Below, one piece after another: positions 28,506-39,316 of a DNA stretch of 64,000 nt. Position 1 is the first letter of the stretch; every line of letters begins with the position of its first letter. The notes beneath the pieces were generated by a model. That model made no database searches, was not told where the DNA came from, and was given only the letters and a program-made list of their open reading frames with translations. Where the stretch lies: NCBI GenBank assembly GCA_027886175.1, contig JAJNNQ010000026.1, positions 25,500,001 through 25,564,000 of the forward strand, given 5' to 3'. The DNA is from Phylloscopus collybita (taxonomy: Eukaryota > Chordata > Aves > Passeriformes > Phylloscopidae). Made by a program: the position numbers and the translations under genes.

Positions 28506-29133
28506 TGTCCTAGGTTACAATGTAAAATTGTGCCCAAGGTATGTATTCTATCCCCATGAGCCGTTGGAGCCAAGGTGGGGCAGTGTTTTCCTTACCTTCT
28601 GTTAACGAGCCTAACAATGCCTTGCCACATGACTCATAGATAACTTCCTCCGGGAGTTATCTCTGTTTAATGGGCCATCAAGGACCCACTGCATGACTCA
28701 GAGAATGAGATCATCCCATTGTGAGATGCTCCCCCCAGGGGGAGGAGCCAAGCATTCCCACCTGGATATAATCCAGGGTTTGAGACATTGCAAGCAGCTT
28801 TTATCCACTGGACTCCCAGAGGAGACAAGAGCTACCAGATGGAATCATTGTTTTGACAAGAACATCTCATCTGGTTCAACTGGATTCCTGGAGGAAGACT
28901 GGACTCTTCTCACCATTACTGGACCCTTCTCTCTCAGGATCATCTCTGCTCCAACACAACCACATCTGCCACTCCAGGAGGACTTACTTTTGGACTGCTT
29001 CAAACATCCTGACCAACAGGGTGTCAGGCTGTATTGTTCCATTTATTTTATTTTACCCTTTTTTTCCCTCTCTTCTCCTATTAAATTATATCTCTCACTG
29101 GGAGTCTCACTGGTTTTCCTTTCAAACCAGCCA
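28506..29133 (+). mobile_element. Solo LTR with perfect 5-bp target duplication
   Basis: 628 bp starting TGTCCTAGGTTACAATG and ending CTTTCAAACCAGCCA (TG...CA). It is flanked by AAAGC on both sides (28501-28505 and 29134-29138), an exact 5-bp target-site duplication as made by ERVL-type and some other retroviral integrases. Orientation is from a TATA-like GGATATAATCC (28764-28774) and an ATTAAA signal near 29081 upstream of the 3' end. The 200-codon plus-strand open frame crossing the right boundary (28693-29295) has no retroviral or host domain and is chance. Its strong similarity to a repeat family is from memory; boundaries and duplication are read directly. Confidence 0.9.
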
Positions 29134-29805
29134 AAAGCCTACCTGAAGGTATTATTGACCTTTCACTTCTTTCCAAGTGATTTCAAGCTGGCTATCAAAA
29201 GTTACTTGCCCTGTAAGCCCTGTTTCCTGGGAAACAACATAAAAAACTTACAAATTACTAACAAATTACTTATCAGCACGTTAGATTTTATTTAATAGTG
29301 GATATCTAAAATTTGTGAGATTAATTCCTTCGTGAGTTGCATGATTCACTACACCATTAAACTATGATAACTGCACCTTACTTTCTGTTTTGCTAATTTA
29401 CAATTTTTGTCCCAAGTAACAGCTCTCTTTCCCAATTAACTGACGTATTTGGCAATACAGGACAGCCAAATAATTATTGCAGGTATCCTCAAATTGTGAG
29501 TTGTTACAAAAAAAACTATTTTCACCTTTGATTTCACATTACCCTTGCCCATTTAGTCCAACCTGACTTCCCCTCCTAATCATCAATGGCAGTTGAAAAG
29601 CTTACTTTTATACAGAGAACATTAGCACCCCTTTTCTTGTCTTCACATTTCCTCCTTTGTTAATTGATGATTCTCACATATCTCTCTCTTCCTGTTTACA
29701 TGCTGATATTTCTTCTATCTATCACTCTTGAGAACTGATACATATTACTTAAATGCTTTGCTCTGTAGGCCACATCTCAAGCCCTTACTCTGTCCTTACC
29801 CGTTC

Positions 29806-30075
29806 ACAAAATCATACCATCATGGAATGTAAAGGCTGGAAGGGACCTTAAAGATCATCTACTCCCAACCCTCTCTGCCATGGGCAGAGACATCTCCCAT
29901 TAGACCAGGTTACTCGAGGCCTTATCCAGCTCAGCTTTGAACACTGCCAGGCCTGGCCCATCCCCAGCTTCTCAAGGCAACATGTTTCAGTATCTTACCG
30001 CCCTCACAGTAGAGAATTTCTTTCTTCTACTTAATAACTTCTTAATTTCCCCTTTTTCATAATCTTGTTCATGCT
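29806..30075 (-). mobile_element. CR1 3' end fragment
   Basis: On the plus strand the sequence reads as the reverse complement of a CR1 3'UTR: an AAATCATACCATCATGGAAT start (degraded terminal repeats), the GGCTGGAAGGGACCTTAAAG block, CTGCCATGGGCAGAGACA, and CCTCACAGTAGAGAATTTC. The element therefore runs right to left. Its inner boundary near 30075 is fuzzy. Typical 5'-truncated CR1 copy. Confidence 0.92.
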
Positions 30076-30114
30076 TTTCTCAACTCTTCTTAACCTGATA
30101 TTCTCCACTCAAAC

Positions 30115-30840
30115 CATCAGTTGGCTTCACTGCTGCAGGCTGCCAGTATTGTCCCTGGCAAGCTGTGGTGTGATATGCAAACATTAGAGCCATGGGATGA
30201 GGAACCTCTGCTGCTGATTCTGAAATGTGCTAGCCACACCAAAGCGCACTTAAAGTCTTAGGGAGATGAGCCAGGGACTCCTGAGGTAACAGAAGCCAAC
30301 AGGGAAACAACAGGGAGGGAAATGTCTCAAAGGAATTAACGGGTGTTCCTCTAGGAAGATGACAGCTGACAATTCAGCTGAGGTGCCTTTACACCAATGC
30401 ACACAGCATGAGCAAAAACTAGAGGAGCTGGGAGCCACTGTGCTGCTGGAAAGCTACAATCTTGTTGCCACTATGGAAGCTCAGTGGTACAAATCCCATG
30501 ACTGGAACATGGTCATTGAAGGCTAAAGAGTGTTCAGAATAGACAGAGGAGGAAGGACAAGTGGAGAGGTTGCCCTCTGCATCAAGAGCTGGATTGAGTG
30601 TGGAGACTTGTCTTGGAAGAACCACGAGCAGCTTGAAAGCCTGTGGGCAGGAATCGGAGACTGAGGTGACAAAGGGAACCTTGTGACTGGGGTCCACTAC
30701 AGGCCCCGGATCAAGAGCAGCCTCTTGACAAAGTCTTTTTGCAGGAGGCATTGAGCTCACAGGCTCTTATTCTGAAGGGGAGCTCCAGCCCACACAGCAT
30801 CTGCTGGAAAAGCTAACTTTGCCCTGTAGTTCTTCCATAA
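30115..30840 (+). mobile_element. CR1 fragment covering the 5' part of ORF2 (endonuclease region)
   Basis: Plus-strand sequence resembles the CR1 segment upstream of and into the ORF2 apurinic-like endonuclease. At 30390-30520 it gives a LEELGATVLLESYNLVA-like peptide; after a stop come GEVALCIKSWIECGDLSW and NHEQLESLWAGIGD, then GNLVTGVHYRPR at about 30677-30712. These are the familiar CR1 endonuclease landmarks, here with several in-frame stops. No 3' end is attached. It sits only about 40 bp from an oppositely oriented CR1 3' end (29806-30075), which may be part of the same insertion. The minus-strand open frame over 30419-30760 is a shadow of this fragment. Confidence 0.85.
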
Positions 30841-32180
30841 TTGTAGCTTTAGTGTATGATCTGCATCGGCTGAGGTAGGCTGAGAGGGGAAGATGGACAT
30901 TTTCTTTTATTCATTCTTGTCTAGTTACCTTTCTGATCCACTTTACTGAAGTAAATGAGGGTCAGTCAGTTTGGTGATTACTTTAGACAGTAGTAATTTT
31001 CAAGACAATGGATTTTGATTACCATTTGACTTAACTCTCTACATAAGGACAACAGATTGCTGAGAAAATTTAATTCAATAATCAAGAGATTCAAACATTG
31101 ACTCTTACTAGACCTCAAAATCCAGGCAACATGTTTTAATATTCATACAGATGAAGTGCTCTTCCCCTATAAAAGCAAAATCTTTTGGCTAATGAAAATG
31201 CACCACTAGTATTCCCCTTGGGACTCAATTAATTAGGAAAACTGAAGCGTGCTCGTTTTACACTTGAAAACCTCCAGTGACATGAATAACTATTTTTAAA
31301 TTTTATTTGTCCCTAAGTAGGAAAGACTCTTGTAAACCAATAAGTTAAGTCCTGTCTTGGCTGTGGCTTACAAAAGATACTGTAAACCTATACACAGCTG
31401 CGGAAATTTATTGTCACCCACAACTAGTTGCAGCATGCATTAAAGGCATACTGTTGCATGTATTCAAGCATCAGAGTAAGTTTATGATTACTCTCTTCCA
31501 TGAAAATTCAGTCATTACTGAATCATACAAATTGAATCTTAGATAAGAAAAGATTGAAAACCATGGTTCTGATGCATGTATGCTGTTTTAACTGCACAAG
31601 CACACATATACATTTCATTATATAATTGCCACTGAGATTTAAACATTCCTCTTTCTGCTCTTCCATGTACTACTTTTCAACTTGTTATTCTCATGAAGAA
31701 TTGTGAACTCTTTCTCACATAAATACCCAGTAAAGGCATTAAACTACTACTCAGAACTCCTGCTTTTGCTTTTCTGCTAAATGTTATCAATAGTGGTATT
31801 TTGAGCACCAGCAAAATTTTACATAAAGGCTTTTAGATGAAACATGAGAGAAAAAATAAAATGGGCAGTAAACTCCCAAACAGGGTGAGAGAAGTTCCTA
31901 AAACTACGTTGATGTCTCAGTGTCCCTCCAGATGCTGTTAATTTTAGTAACTTCAAAACAACTACCCTAAAGGTAGCCAATTTCTGAAAAAGAAAAAGGT
32001 TTAAAAAAAAGAAGGAAATATCACATAACCTTTTTTTTTTGTGTGTGTGTTGTTTGACTGGAGCAGCAATTCATGACTTAACAGCACCTTCAAAGTCAGT
32101 ATTGATGTTTTAAACATAGCATGAGAAGAAGCAGAGAACAACAGACCACTGAAACGCATCTCTCTTCCTTCTAGGTCTTG

Positions 32181-32669
32181 TGAAACTCCCTGGGGTCCAA
32201 GCCCAGACAATCAGATCTCTTTGAGTTTCCTCAGGATTCTGGCCCAATAGCAACTTAATGGAGAGAGAGACAGCTTCGATCTGTTGGCCGAAAAGCAATT
32301 TAATCATACAAAAAATAACAAACAATAAGGTGTCCACTGTATCAGAGCGAACTGGACCAAGGCAGTAACAAGGGGCAAAGAGGCCAAAGAGCCCCAGGCC
32401 AGGGTTAGACAGGGGTACTTATGCATCCCAGTGTGGGTGGGGAGTTAAGGTAGGGTCTGAGAGAAGGGTCCAAGGGGGGACAGCAATTAAGAATATTAAA
32501 ATTCCTGCACCAAAAATTAACCTAAGGTAATATAGAGAATGGGGAGCCTTCTAGTAACATTTGCATACTTGAACATGTGAATAAGCTCCTTGCTTATGGC
32601 ATCTTGAGAGGGATTTCCCAAGGCATTTTTCCAGGGTTCTCTTCTTCCCTGGGGAAACTACCCACTACA
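32181..32669 (-). mobile_element. LTR, probably ERVK-like
   Basis: On the minus strand it runs from TGTAGTGGGTAGTTTCCCC (32669) through a GATTAAATTGCTTTTCGGCC polyadenylation region (32290s) to AGTTTCA at 32181; length 489 bp. Flanks on the plus strand are GTCTTG (32175-32180) and GTCTCA (32670-32675), 4 of 6 matching, consistent with a 6-bp duplication of a solo LTR. Alternatively, retrovirus-like sequence to the right (to about 34240) is the internal region of the same element and the flank match is chance. The left end could be off by tens of bases. Confidence 0.6.
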
Positions 32670-34240
32670 GTCTCATCTCGAAGAGACTGTGAGTGAGATG
32701 GGCCAGAGAGATGAGGTATTTGTTGAACAGGAGCCCAATACAGCTCAATGCTTGAATCCCAAAAGCAGTCCTTGTGTTTTGGCTAACTCCTTAAAACATG
32801 AGGTCTAAGAAACAGACACAGATCTCTGTAAAAAACCCAGGGTCAAGGCCAGGATCTTTTGGCCTGTAATGGAAGCATAAGCCAGGCTCTGAACTACAGT
32901 ATCAACTGCACCTAAAAGAAGTACAACCTGTGAACTGAATTGTCTACAGTGCTGACAAACTGGTGTGACACTACTACGGATCACACACAGAAATCCCATG
33001 TAATGCAGCACCCTGTGACGTACTTGGCCATGACAGCTTCGAACACAACTGAGCTACACTGAAAGAGGTTAAAGATAGAAGGAAAATAGGTTTATCTCCA
33101 AAGTAATAAATGGGACTCTGGATTCCCTCAAAAAAACATAATAATGTTTTGAAGCTTCACACAGTTGTATAGACAAGAGATGTAATATGACACATATAAA
33201 GCAGCTTATTTTCTGTTAGACAGATTTGACTTTTAAAGCCGATTCCATACAGCCAGCCCAGATTCACCACAGGAGGAGCCAGGCAAGCTCCAGGATATCA
33301 TCCCTGAAGTGCTCTACTGCCATGAGCTGTCCAAAACCTTCACCAAAATACAAAACACATATGCTACCCTAAACAGCACAAGGGAGCTGGGAATCCCCAG
33401 TGCTTCCAACGGTTGTGTTTTTCTGATACAGGAGAAAAGATCCCCAGTTTGAACGCATTCTGGACAACTGATACAACCACCAACAGAACAGGTACATTTC
33501 ACCGTCAGAAAGTGAGTGATGCAACTCGGAGCAGGAGAAACTTATATTTGCTGTGTCCCTGTGGAGGTGGATGAAGACAGATGTTGTCAAATCCCAAACA
33601 GGTAGACCAAGCAAAAACAATGTTCTAGTGCTTCCTTTCTGAAGTTTCTACTCCACTAGGACTGTAATTACGTACCATAGCTCCTTACCAGAGTTTTCTA
33701 TGTGAAATATTTTCCCATGTTTTGTCAGGTAGTCCATTTGAAAGCCAGAGCCAGTGGCTCTGCCAATGGAGTACAATCTCAAAGAGTTTTATAGTACACT
33801 TTAGTCTGCTTGAAAGCAGGATTTGCAAGGAACCTACATAAATGCAGCAGTGGTTCTGCTGACATAGCAGAGTATGCCATTGGAGTGACTCAACACAAAT
33901 GAACAATTTGCAAACTGAAAGGCAATACACACCGCTACAAACCCCCAAAGGTCTCAGTGATGAGGACTCAAAAACTGGTGATGAACGAAGTGCTTGCTCC
34001 ACAGATCAGCAGTGACTGTCACAAAGGTGGCAGTCTGTGGCTGCCATACAGGGATGCAAAACCATGCCAGCAGGTGCAAAGTCAGGCCTTGCACAGATGG
34101 TTGAACCTCTGAACATTCATGTTTCACCCTGAGTAACTGTAATTGAGGCTCCTTTTTTGAGATACTTCCAGAAGGTTTATTCCAAAAGATTGTGTGTCTA
34201 ATAACTGTGTGCACATTTCTGAGCTGCTGTCCAAACATGG
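32670..34240 (-). pseudogene. Possible degenerate endogenous retroviral internal region
   Basis: A cluster of partly overlapping minus-strand open stretches (33011-32805, 33502-33314, 33620-33369, 34002-33685, 34238-33954) lies immediately 5' of the minus-strand LTR, where a provirus would have its last gene. The peptides are rich in Cys, Trp and His and broken by frameshifts, somewhat like a decayed envelope gene, but I recognise no diagnostic motif. It may equally be unique intron DNA with chance frames. No function is claimed. Confidence 0.3.
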
Positions 34241-35660
34241 AGGGAAAGGAGAAAATTTTAAAAAAGAAAATTCAAGAGGCTATTTTTAGTTTTTTGATAT
34301 AAATAATTCAACATTTTATATAAAATTACTTTTTATTTTCTGTCACATACCTTAATTGACAGACTTCTTATTTTCCTTTTGATGCCTATGTCAGTTTGGA
34401 GTTTCAGATCAGACTCTATCCAAAGCACACAGCTGTAGGCAGCTGGATCCAGGAAAAAAATTCTGAGTACATGTCTTTGCTGGTTTTACAGTTTCCAATG
34501 CTTTATAATTAGAAACATTTCAAACAATAGGGCTCTACAGTTACAGCAAGTAATTCTGCTGCTGTTTTTCTTCCATTACATCTAAGGTAGAGACAATGAT
34601 TCCTTTTCCAATTCTCAGAGATTATACAAAGTTACTTAACTTGCTCTGAAAAACACTGAGATTGCTTTTGAAGATGTAATTCATTAATTAAGTGTAATCC
34701 ACAGCCACTTCTCTCTGTGAGCTTTTTCAAGGTGTTTCTCACTGCCCTTTGTTTATCTTGAAAGTTCCTGACAGTTTTAATGATGAGGACAGTAAAGGGA
34801 AAGCTGTGTCAAATACTACATTGCTGCATGGCTGTCTATATGAATGCTTTTGACAGTAAGGTTAGATACAACAAAATTTTTATATTTTTATGCTGGAGGG
34901 ATTTAAGCATTTTCCTGGAATTCATACAGTTTGCTACTTTTTCCAGATGATAGCCTTGTATGTAATGGTAATTTTTTTTCAAAACCTATACTCTTGCTAT
35001 TTCAATCACTACCTGTATAAGGTGTTCCTGGGAGATATCTGGTACACAGCACATGAGGAATTAGTTATACAATTTACACTACTAATTCTGAATGTCACAT
35101 GTTTATTTCCATTTTCAATTCAGTTTGAAGAAAACCAAACCTCTAATCTGGAAACCTCCAAGATTATCCCTTAGTAATTGGTTTATACAATTTTTAAACT
35201 CTTTTAATCTGTTTGACTGAAGTAATGGCTGCCAATAGTAATGACTCTTAAGTCAATATTTTGCTGGAAGCAAGATACAACACATCTTATAAAAAGCCAT
35301 CTGTTTTAGAGAAGTTATTCAGAGAAAATTTACCACTTTCTAATTATGTGGATGTACTCCATCTCTCCTGAATGATTCATAAAAATACTTTGCAGACCTG
35401 AAACATCCCTGATCTATCAGAGAATTTTCTCCCATTTAAGATGTGACACCTTTCACTTAAATTTTGCCAGACTCCTCCAATCAACAGAAAATCTGTATCC
35501 AGATAATCCCTGGATTGCTCTTCTACACTTAATCTTATTTTAGTTTTTTATTGACTTCCCATTCAGAAAGAGGATGGGAAACTGTGGAAACACTGGACAT
35601 CATCAGTTATAAAGTCCTTAATGAAGGACTGTTTAAACTTTTTGTTTTGTATCCAGTGAT

Positions 35661-35682
35661 CACACACACACACACACACACA
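35661..35682. repeat. (CA)n microsatellite
   Basis: Eleven uninterrupted CA units followed by an A run; lies about 220 bp left of the CR1 3' end at 35901. Confidence 0.95.
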
Positions 35683-35900
35683 AAAAGGAGTCACACCAGT
35701 ACAACTCCGTTCCTGATGCCATACAAATGGAACGTATGGTCACATCCTTTCAAAACAAGGGACACCTCTAGTTAAAGACTAAGTCTTGCACCATGTTGAC
35801 ACTGAAGTAGAAATGTTTCTGGTACTACGAACATAAGGTTCTAGTCCTGAAAAGACTTCAGTCTGAATGCTTCCTAACCAAAATACAGGTACATCCTTTT

Positions 35901-37805
35901 CACAGAATCACTAGGTTGGAAGAGACCTCCGAGGTCATCGAGTCCAACCCAGCCCTAACACCTCAACTAAACCATGGCACCAAGTGCCACATCCGGTCTT
36001 TCTTTAAACACATCCAGGGATGGTGACTCCACCACCTCCCCAGGCAGGCCATTCCAATACTTTATCACACTTTCTGTAAAAAACTTTTTCCTAATATTCA
36101 GCCTATATTTATTTCGCTTGATGCAGCTTAAGACTGTGTCCTTTTGTTCTGTCAGTTGCTGCCAGGAGAAAGAGACCAAGCCCCACCTGGCTACAGCCAC
36201 CTTTCAGGAAGTCGTAGAATGATAAGGTCACCTCTGAGTCTCCTTTTCTCCAGGCTAAACAACCCCAGCTCCCTCAGCCATTCCTCACAGGGTTTGTGTT
36301 CCAAGTCCCTCACCAGCCTCGTTGCCTCCTCTGGATGTGCTCAAGTGTCTCAGTGTCCTTCCTGAACTGAGGGGCCAGAGCTGGACACAGCACTCAAGGT
36401 GTGGCCTCACCAGTGCCCAGTACAGGGCAAGAATGACCTCCCTGCTCCTGCTGGCCACACCATTCCTGATCCAGGCCAGGATGACATTGGCCTTCTTGGC
36501 AACCAGGGCACCCTGCTGGCTCATGTTCAGTTGCTGGCACCAGTACCCCCAAGTCCCTTTCTGCATGGGCACTGTCCAGTCACACTGTCCCCAGCCTAGA
36601 ATGTTCCAAGGGGTTATTGTGGCCAAAAATGCAGGACTGGGCACTTGGACTTACTGAACTTCATCTTATTGGACTCTGCCCATCCATCCAACCATTCCAA
36701 GTCTCTCTGCAGAGCCCTCCTACCTTCCAATAGATTGATACACGCTCCCAGCTTAGAGTCATCTGCAATTTTACTAATGAAAGACTCAGTACCCTAATCC
36801 CTGTTGTCAATAAAAATATTGAACAGAGCTGGCCCCAGCACAGACCCCTGAGGGACACCACTGCTGACTGGCTACCAGCTGGATGCAGCACCATTCACCA
36901 CCACTCTCTGGGCTTGGCCATCCAACCAGTTCCTAACCCAGCACAGAGTGCTCCTGTCCAAGCCATGGGCTGCCAGCTTTTCCAGGAGTGTGCTGTGGGA
37001 GGCAGTGTCAAAGGCCTTGCTGAAGTCCAAATAGACAACATCCACAGCCTTCCCTGCATCCACCGGGCAGGTCACCTGGTCATAAAAGGAGACCAGGTTG
37101 GTCAAACATGACCTATGCCCCCAATGCCATGCTGGCTGGGTCTGATACCCTGGCCATCCTGTAAGTGCTGCATGATGACACCCAGTAGAAACTGTTCCAT
37201 TACCTTACCAGGTACTGAGGTCAGGCTAACTGGCCTGTAATTACCAGGATCCTCCTTACCACCCTTCTTGTGAATGGATGTCACATTGGCCAGCTTCCAG
37301 TCATCTGGAACCTCACCAGTGGGCCAGGACTGTTGGTAAATGATGGAGAGTGGCTTTACAAGCTCACCTGTCAGCTCCCTCATCACCCTGGGATGGATCC
37401 CATCTGGGCCCACAGATTTACAAACATCCCTGCAGCTCAGCAATTCTCTGACAGCCTCCTCCTGGATAACAGGGGGACCATTCTGCTCCCTGACACCATC
37501 TACCAAACCAGGAGGACACGTGTCCTGAGGACGAGCTGCCTTTCCACTAAAGACTGAGACAAGGAAAGTGTTGAGCACTTCCACCTTCTCCTCATCTACA
37601 GATCCACAGTTATTAAGTTCCCTCCCACGTCCAATAGACAACAAAGGTTGGTCTTGCCCTTCCTTTTGCCGTTGATATATTTGTAAAAACATTTTTTATT
37701 ATTCTTTACAGAAGTTGCCAAATTAAGTTTGAACTGAGCTTTGCCTCCCTAATTTTCTTCCTACATGCCCTTTTTTCATTCAATGCCCTCTTAATTTCGT
37801 AATAA
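35901..37805 (-). mobile_element. CR1 LINE, 5'-truncated, with broken ORF2 reverse transcriptase
   Basis: Chicken-repeat-1 type non-LTR retrotransposon in the same orientation as MEI4. Seen on the minus strand: a reverse-transcriptase region in several frames. An open stretch at 37692-37102 contains GPDGIHPRV and GNYRPVSLTSVPGKVME; the frame then shifts into 37105-36872 with VVYLDFSKAFDT, and again to the IADD catalytic box (Ala-Asp-Asp codons at 36766-36758). The C-terminal [13 protein letters not shown] lies in 36644-36285. The 3'UTR ends at 35901 with the typical GTTGGAAGAGACCTC-like block and GATTCTGTG tail. The 5' end near 37805 is estimated from fading CR1 similarity; the endonuclease half is missing. 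Multiple frameshifts and stops make it inactive. RT/CR1 motifs are recognised from family knowledge. Confidence 0.95.
36872..37692 (-). pseudogene. CR1 ORF2 reverse-transcriptase remnant
   Basis: Two adjoining minus-strand open stretches (37692-37102 and 37105-36872) in different frames together cover the fingers and palm of a CR1 reverse transcriptase. The first holds GPDGIHPRV, VPDDWKLANV, HKKGGKEDPGNYRPVSL; the second holds YLDFSKAFDT, the first catalytic-Asp motif. The frame is lost near 37105 and again near 36870, before the ADD box. It is a decayed transposon gene, not a host gene. The endonuclease domain is absent because the insertion is 5'-truncated. Confidence 0.92.
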
Positions 37806-38756
37806 TATTTGTTTGATGTTCATATTCTGGGGTAAACACTCAATACACAATGAGTTAGATTCATTTTAAATTAAGACAAATGGGCACATCCATCTACAGG
37901 CATACCAGATGTCCAGGCTCTCTCATTTTCAGAGAGGCAACTCTAGAATTTATCCTAAAATAGGGACTTAATATGAATTCTTTAGGCTCCAAGGATTACA
38001 GGGATAAGATCTCAATTTGCTCTAATGGCTACATGGGGACACTAAATTGGTACATTTAAGTGTCAAAAAATACTACCATCATGTCTGTTCCAAGTTACTC
38101 TAAAAGGCAGAATGAAAACAAAAAATCCTAAGACAGGCAATGAAATTCATTACCTGTAGGGCATCTTATGAAGACAGACCAGAGATATTTCAGTTGAATA
38201 AGGAAATTAACAAGATGATACATGGAACAACTGATGAATACAAAAAAAAATGCAATTCAGTTCTATTTGTTTTTGTGACGGGGCATTATTTTTTAACTCT
38301 TCACTCATTTGCTTATATATCTTTAAAACACAAATTTGTAAGTAGCTAGAGAATGATGGATATCTGAAGCAAACAAACTACTTTATTTAGATGCTCAAGA
38401 AAGAATAAAAATTCATTACATATGAACAAATAGCTACAGTATATCTCCACACAGCAAGAGAAACATGTTTTTCCCTCATATTTCCTATAAAGTTGCTTTA
38501 AACTGCATTTTTATCAGTTATTTAGAAGTCCTGTACTTGGGAATAGGCTAGAACTTGCTAGAACATGAGCAAGAACTTTTTTAAGTGCTTCAGAGCATTT
38601 TTTATCCATACTGCAGAAAAGAAAAATAACAAAAGTCTCTGAAGTAGTACTGTTCAAAATATAAGACAAACTGGTATTTTAAAAGTGCATAAAACCAGGA
38701 GAGTATTACAGTATATGGAAGTGGGATACAAAAGAAGGAAAACATCTTAAACTTAC

Positions 38757-39316
38757 CCTATTGACACTCCTATTTCTTAAAATAATTTGAATTAGATTTT
38801 TCTTAAATTCTTCGATCTTCTTGAAACACTTCTTCAGAACATGATTAGATAATTTAGTATCAGTTAGCAAACTGATCAAAACATGAACACCTTCAGTAAG
38901 GAAACTTGGAGCTGGGAATTTAGGACTGTTGTAAAAAACAGTCAGTCCATCAAGCAACTGAGACACTGAATTGCATATGGTGAAAGAATCATTCTCAAGC
39001 TCTGAGAAGTCTGCTTGAAGAATTCCTCCTTCTGACAGTTTTCTTATTTCAAGCAAATGTTGCAAAAAATGCACTGGAGCAGTCACAGATTGCTCCTTGC
39101 TAGTATGGCAAAAATTCAGTGGGGGAACTCTTTCCAACAAATGTATAGAAGTGTTGACATTATGCTCAGATTGGTGAAAATCTGAAGCTATGCCTAAAGA
39201 ATCAAATGCAGAGTCATTACAGACATCACATCCAGAGTCTTCCAGCTGGCTTGAGTAACTTGTAGGGTTTATAGACTCCTGACCCAGAAGAGTTTCAGCA
39301 GAGGTATCCTGTTTTC
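38757..39316 (-). CDS. MEI4: MEI4 exon 3 (residues 98-283, main body)
   Basis: Largest MEI4 exon seen: 560 bp, two bases completing Arg-97 plus 186 codons. The acceptor is TTTGCATTTCAG|GA with the AG at 39318-39317; the donor is AGG|GTAAGT with the GT at 38756-38755, phase 0. The first part (about residues 98-175) is Ser/Asp/Glu-rich and probably disordered, but contains LEDSGCDV (about 121-128), shared with mammalian MEI4. The second half is helical and better conserved: FLQHLLEIRKLSEGG (about 180-194), SVSQLLDGL (213-221), and LSNHVLKKC (252-260) followed by KKIEEFKKNL, matching mammalian SVFQLLDGL and LSSHILKKC...KKLEEFEKTL. This region is reported in the family to form an alpha-helical repeat-like fold. 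The reading frame is intact, with no stop or frameshift, so the gene looks functional. No Met codon occurs in the exon. Confidence 0.93.

Larger units (their letters stand above)
25207..38756 (-). other. MEI4 intron 3 (13.6 kb), retroelement-rich
   Basis: Between well-supported exons 3 and 4. It holds most of the mobile DNA of the window: solo LTR 28506-29133, CR1 pieces 29806-30075 and 30115-30840, LTR 32181-32669 with degenerate sequence to about 34240, and a CR1 at 35901-37805. It also contains a (CA)n microsatellite at 35661-35682 and a TA/CATA run at 26141-26170. In 25207-28500, 30841-32180, 34241-35900 and 37810-38756 I see nothing beyond AT-rich unique DNA. Confidence 0.88.

Noticed and set aside
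28693..29295. 200-codon plus-strand open frame
   Set aside because: It lies mostly within the solo LTR and runs past its 3' boundary; no domain is recognisable.
30419..30760. 113-codon minus-strand open frame
   Set aside because: Antisense shadow of the CR1 endonuclease fragment on the plus strand.
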